A program made the translations under genes and the position numbers. 26,577 nt of DNA from an uncultured Coriobacteriaceae bacterium (lineage in GTDB: Bacteria > Actinomycetota > Coriobacteriia > Coriobacteriales > UMGS124). The notes beneath the pieces are model-generated. The model searched no databases. It was given only the letters and a program-made list of their open reading frames with translations, and was not told where the DNA came from. The DNA lies in contig CACZRK010000396.1 of assembly GCA_902783515.1 (NCBI GenBank), forward strand, positions 1-26,577, in the 5' to 3' direction. Shown piece by piece: positions 23,729-26,577 of the stretch (positions are counted from its first letter, which is position 1; each line of letters opens with the position of its first letter).

Positions 23729-25099
23729 TCAGACGCAGAAGGACATGTAGAGCGGCAGGTAGGCACGCTTTCCCTGAACCGAGAGCTGCTTGGGATGCAG
23801 AACGACCTGGTCGCCCACGCGCGTGCCCCATCGCCGGGCGAAGTCGTCGAGCGAGACGGTGCTGTAGCTCTTGGAGGACTTGACCTCTATCGGGCAGATC
23901 CTCAGCTTGCCTCCCGCGTCGGAATATCCCTTGGAGACGAGGAAGTCGATCTCGCGCGGTCGCTCGCGCCCGCCGGGTTCCGTTGGGGGCTCGTTCCAGG
24001 TGTGATAGAAGAGCTCGTACCCCCTCGCGTGCAGCTGCTGGGCCACGACGTTCCCCACAAGCATCCCCCTGTTGACGGAGACCTTCCCGAACTCGAGGTC
24101 ACGATACACGCGCCCGGATTCCGGCCCGTCAGCAAAGGCGAGGGACACGAGCAGACCGGTGTCCGCCATGTAGCACTTGCATGATGCCGGGTTGCAGGTG
24201 AGCCGCAGGCCGACGGAGGGGTCTGTGCAGTCGATGCATGCGTTGACGACGTGCGCGTCGGTGAGCCAATCGAGCGCAGGCTCATACGTATCGTAGCGAG
24301 TCCCCTTTCCGAGCGCCGAGAACTTGAAGCGCTTGGAACTCGCGGAGAGCTGCCCGGGTATGGCAAGGAAGACTGCCCGTGCGCGCCTGGCCTCTGACCC
24401 GCCGAACTTCGCGATGTCCTCAAGATACAGGTCGAGCGTCCTGCGCTTGACGCGGTCGCATCGGTCGAACGCCCCGTCCTCGACAAACGCCTCGACCGCC
24501 TGCGGCATGCCGCCGACCAGCATGTACTCATTGAACAGGCGCGTCGCCTTGCGATGGACTGCCTCGGGGAGCGGTCGAAGCGCTTTTCGTGCGTCGCGGA
24601 TTCCGTCCGCGAGCACCTCGTGGCCGCTGGCCCACAGGTATTCCTCGAAGTCGAGCGGGTCGAGCTTGATCCGATCCTCCTCGGAGGGGATGACGATGTC
24701 AGCGACGTTTCTGCGCAGGGAGACGAGCGATCCCGTCTCGATGTAGTCGAACCGGCCATCCGCAACCAGGTGCTTGACGTACTCCCTCGCAATCGGGAAT
24801 CGCTGCACCTCGTCAAAGATGATGACCGCGTCGCGAGGCTTGAGGCGCTTCCCATAGTTGAGCTGCAGCATCCTGAGGAACGTGTCGATGTCGTCGCGCT
24901 CGTCACGAAACAGGTCGAGCACGTCCCTCGGGGCCAGCGAGAAGTCGATGTAGATGGAGTCCGCGTACTCGTTGCGCGCGAACTCTTGGACGAGCGTCGT
25001 CTTTCCGACGCGACGCGCACCCTCGACGAGCACGGCAGTCGTCCCGTTTGAGAGGCGCTTCCATTCGAGCAGCATGTCGTAAGCCTTGCGTTTAAACAT
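23729..25099 (-). CDS. AAA ATPase with DUF4143/PD-(D/E)XK-like C-terminus
   Basis: I prefer the ATG at 25099 (MFKRKAYDMLLEW), 456 residues, after GGTGAGATC. The ATG at 25132 lacks a ribosome site and overlaps a candidate -10 element. The N-terminal AAA domain has Walker A GARRVGKTT (27-35) and Walker B VIIFDEVQ (92-99). The C-terminal DUF4143 domain contains IDFLVSK and PIEVKSSKSY, the spaced D and E-x-K of a nuclease-like fold. Such ATPases are common and often multi-copy in gut Actinomycetota and Bacteroidota genomes. Roles in defence, toxin-like function or mobile elements have been suggested, none established. The gene stands alone and shows a repeat-rich promoter. Confidence 0.88.
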   Translation of the reverse strand: MFKRKAYDMLLEWKRLSNGTTAVLVEGARRVGKTTLVQEFARNEYADSIYIDFSLAPRDVLDLFRDERDDIDTFLRMLQLNYGKRLKPRDAVIIFDEVQRFPIAREYVKHLVADGRFDYIETGSLVSLRRNVADIVIPSEEDRIKLDPLDFEEYLWASGHEVLADGIRDARKALRPLPEAVHRKATRLFNEYMLVGGMPQAVEAFVEDGAFDRCDRVKRRTLDLYLEDIAKFGGSEARRARAVFLAIPGQLSASSKRFKFSALGKGTRYDTYEPALDWLTDAHVVNACIDCTDPSVGLRLTCNPASCKCYMADTGLLVSLAFADGPESGRVYRDLEFGKVSVNRGMLVGNVVAQQLHARGYELFYHTWNEPPTEPGGRERPREIDFLVSKGYSDAGGKLRICPIEVKSSKSYSTVSLDDFARRWGTRVGDQVVLHPKQLSVQGKRAYLPLYMSFCV

Positions 25100-25127
25100 G
25101 ATCTCACCAGAGCTTTCGACAAAATCG

Positions 25128-25156
25128 GTCATATCAATACGGCGATTTTACTGCAA
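25128..25156 (-). promoter_or_regulatory. Candidate promoter for the AAA ATPase gene
   Basis: On the minus strand TTGCAG (25156-25151) and TATGAC (25133-25128) are 17 bp apart. The -10 overlaps the upstream ATG at 25132, which favours the internal start at 25099. Matches to consensus are moderate. Confidence 0.3.
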
Positions 25157-25198
25157 AATCAGCCACATAAAGCTGTCAAAATGACTGCAGAATCAGCC
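25150..25198. repeat. Direct-repeat operator-like pair upstream of the AAA ATPase
   Basis: ACTGCAAAATCAGCC (25150-25164) and ACTGCAGAATCAGCC (25184-25198) match at 14 of 15 positions, 34 bp apart. The left one overlaps a GATTTT/AAAATC inverted repeat (25144-25160). They flank the promoter, as expected for an autoregulatory site. Confidence 0.6.
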
Positions 25199-25368
25199 GG
25201 ATTTCCCGCATCTCCCCATGGCATCGCGCTCATGATTGATGCACTTGATCTGTAACAGCTCGCAACCGAATCAGCGTTCACCTCGTCACGCGTCCGCGCG
25301 CGAAGGCACCCCCCCCCGCTCGCGTATCATGATGTCGCCCGCCACCGGACCGCGCACGAGGGAAGCCC

Positions 25369-25998
25369 ATGGACCCGTTCCTCATCTATCTGATCGTCAT
25401 CAACGTCGTGACGTTCGCGCTGTTCACGATCGACTTCTTCATCGCCGTCCGGCGCCGCGACCCCGACGCCGGCCTCATGGACGGCGGGCTGCTGTGTCTG
25501 TTCGCCGTCGCGGGCGGGGCGGTCGGGATGCTGGTCGCGCTGTTCGTCTGGACCAGCAGGCTCGGCGGCCGTCGCATGAACAAGGCTAACATCGCCTGGT
25601 GGTTCGCCTGCTTCGCCTGCCTGGTCGCGTGGAGCATGGTCTGCGCGTGGAGGTGGGGCGTCGTCACGCTTGCCGCAAGCCCCCACGTCCTGATCGACGG
25701 GTGGAACGTCACGACGCTGCGCGGCGTCGGCGCCTACCTGCTCGCGATGAACGTGCTCGCGTTCTTCGCCTTCTGGCTGGACAAGCGACGCGCGGAGCGT
25801 GGCGGGCGGCGGCTCCCCGAGGCGGCCCTGCTGGGCCTCGCCCTGCTCGGGGGGTCGCTGGGCGGGATCGCGGCGTCCAGGCTGTTCCATCACAAGACGA
25901 ACCGCAAGACGAAGTGGTACTTCCGTGTCGGCATGCCCGCCTTCGTCGTGCTGCACCTCGCGCTGCTCGTCTACTGCCATCTGGCGGGGCTCGTCTGA
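25369..25998 (+). CDS. Duplicated DUF1294-type membrane protein
   Basis: The 209-residue protein starts at 25369 after GAGGGAAGCCC. Its C-terminal half (about 122-205) is a clear DUF1294 domain: MNVLAFFAFWLDKRRAERGG, then RLPEAALLGLALLGGSLGGI, then FHHKTNRKTKWYF. The N-terminal half (about 5-90) repeats the pattern more loosely: INVVTFALFTIDFFIAVRRR and GGLLCLFAVAGGAVGMLVAL, then RRMNKANIAWWF. DUF1294 proteins are normally a single short domain of ~90-150 residues, so this is an internal duplication or fusion. Six or so membrane helices are expected. Function unknown. It is upstream of and convergent with a decayed transporter fragment on the other strand. Confidence 0.86.
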   Translation: MDPFLIYLIVINVVTFALFTIDFFIAVRRRDPDAGLMDGGLLCLFAVAGGAVGMLVALFVWTSRLGGRRMNKANIAWWFACFACLVAWSMVCAWRWGVVTLAASPHVLIDGWNVTTLRGVGAYLLAMNVLAFFAFWLDKRRAERGGRRLPEAALLGLALLGGSLGGIAASRLFHHKTNRKTKWYFRVGMPAFVVLHLALLVYCHLAGLV

Positions 25999-26039
25999 CG
26001 TCCAGGCGCCCACGCGCCCCGCGAGCTGGCGAGATCAGC

Positions 26040-26250
26040 TGCGGCTCCCCACCCGCCTCCAGACAGAACAGGAACATCGATGCGGCCCCGCTCGCCGCGC
26101 CGCCGGTGGAGAGCGCGTACAGCCGCATCGCCTGCAAGGGGCCGCACGGCATCGCGCCGTTCGCAAGGCCGACCGCGAAGGCGCCGCGTTCACGCCCGCG
26201 AGCGCGACCGCGGCGACCGCGAGCGCGAACCAGCCGATGGCGCGCGGGCG
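26040..26250 (-). pseudogene. Remnant of a TauE/SafE (UreH/DsbD-like) transmembrane transporter
   Basis: On the minus strand one frame reads AVGLANGAMPCGPLQAMRLY followed by ALSTGGAASGAASMFLF, then loses similarity at LEAGGEPQ. The consensus of TauE/SafE/UreH-type membrane proteins at this place is GLLNGLMPCGPLQAMQ followed by YAL-TGS and a helix ending FALGTVPL. A second frame just upstream (WFALAVAAVALAGVNAA) supplies another hydrophobic segment, so at least one frameshift separates them. No start codon, ribosome site or complete domain is present. This is a truncated, shifted relic, not an active gene. The identification rests on the MPCGPLQAM motif. Confidence 0.62.
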
Positions 26251-26325
26251 GGTCGGGACGGATTCACGCGAATGGGGGCATCGCGTGCGGGGCGCGCGGG
26301 GCGCGCGGATCGGGACGGAAACGCG

Positions 26326-26532
26326 CGTTCGGGAGCATTCCGCCGGGGCGCAGGGACAGTCCTTGACGAATGGGAGACATCGCGGCGCCGATGACGGTGC
26401 GGGGGCTCGCTCGGAGATCTCCCATTCGTGCGAACCTGTGCCGAACGTGCTCCCGAACGTGGACGTGCACGAATGGGAGCACTCCGATTCGCACAGGACT
26501 GTCCCGGCGGCCCGCGCAGACTCTCCCGAACG
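26326..26532 (+). repeat. Structured dispersed repeat, copy 2 (207 bp)
   Basis: This copy starts and ends with perfect 10-bp inverted ends, CGTTCGGGAG (26326-26335) and CTCCCGAACG (26523-26532). It follows copy 1 closely, including the CTTGACGAATGGGAGACATC block (starting 26362), its pairing arm ATCTCCCATTCG near 26418-26429, CGAATGGGAG near 26470 and the unit core CTGTCCCGGCGGCCCGC. It has one 41-bp unit instead of two. Both copies lie in the same orientation in intergenic DNA, here directly beside a pseudogene remnant. The bases beyond (26533-26577) show nothing further. Confidence 0.85.
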
Positions 26533-26577
26533 TCAGACCCTTTGTTTTGAGCCGCCGACCCGGACCTGACCCAAGTC

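Overview
The window is high-GC DNA, dense in genes with few introns of non-coding sequence. It carries three Tat-type (twin-arginine) exported redox or hydrolytic enzymes, a flavin/Fe-S reductase of the old-yellow-enzyme family divergent from a polytopic membrane protein, and a large exported molybdopterin oxidoreductase operon. This combination is typical of anaerobic Coriobacteriia, especially Eggerthellaceae-like gut Actinomycetota. That placement is an inference from gene content and base composition; no rRNA or marker gene is present.

Layout. (1) 1-1076 (-) is the N-terminal membrane part of a gene that runs off the left edge, probably a membrane-LuxR type regulator. It is divergent from a Tat-exported FMN/4Fe-4S/FAD ene-reductase (1517-3829, +), and the gap between them holds two adjacent inverted repeats. 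(2) 3830-4444 is non-coding: a terminator-like hairpin, the first copy of a structured dispersed repeat, and the leader of an APC amino-acid permease (4445-5896, +). The permease converges on an S33 alpha/beta hydrolase (6046-6942, -) across a strong shared terminator. (3) 7132-12384 (-) reads as one catabolic unit: NCS1 permease, DUF917 protein, hydantoinase/oxoprolinase HyuA, nitrilase-fold amidase. A DUF1177 gene is divergent (13011-13958, +). This looks like import, ring opening and decarbamoylation or deamidation of a hydantoin-like compound. (4) 14008-22362 (-) is a molybdoenzyme locus: exported bis-MGD catalytic subunit, four-cluster ferredoxin, a protein with two winged-helix-like halves, a TorD chaperone, a haem-binding membrane anchor and, after an AT-rich island, an exported protein made of two fused nitrilase domains. 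A LysR regulator (22664-23596, +) is divergent from the operon. (5) 23729-25099 (-) is an AAA ATPase with a DUF4143/nuclease-like C-terminus. 25369-25998 (+) is a duplicated DUF1294 membrane protein. The right end holds a decayed TauE/SafE-type transporter fragment and the second copy of the dispersed repeat.

Most notable: a ~207-248 bp repeat built from a 10-bp module in both orientations, whose two copies differ by exactly one 41-bp unit; a tandem exported nitrilase whose second domain has lost the catalytic Cys at the canonical position; an ene-reductase lacking the usual substrate-binding His pair; and a hydantoin-type cluster beside a molybdoenzyme/exported amidase cluster, which may together process one nitrogenous substrate.
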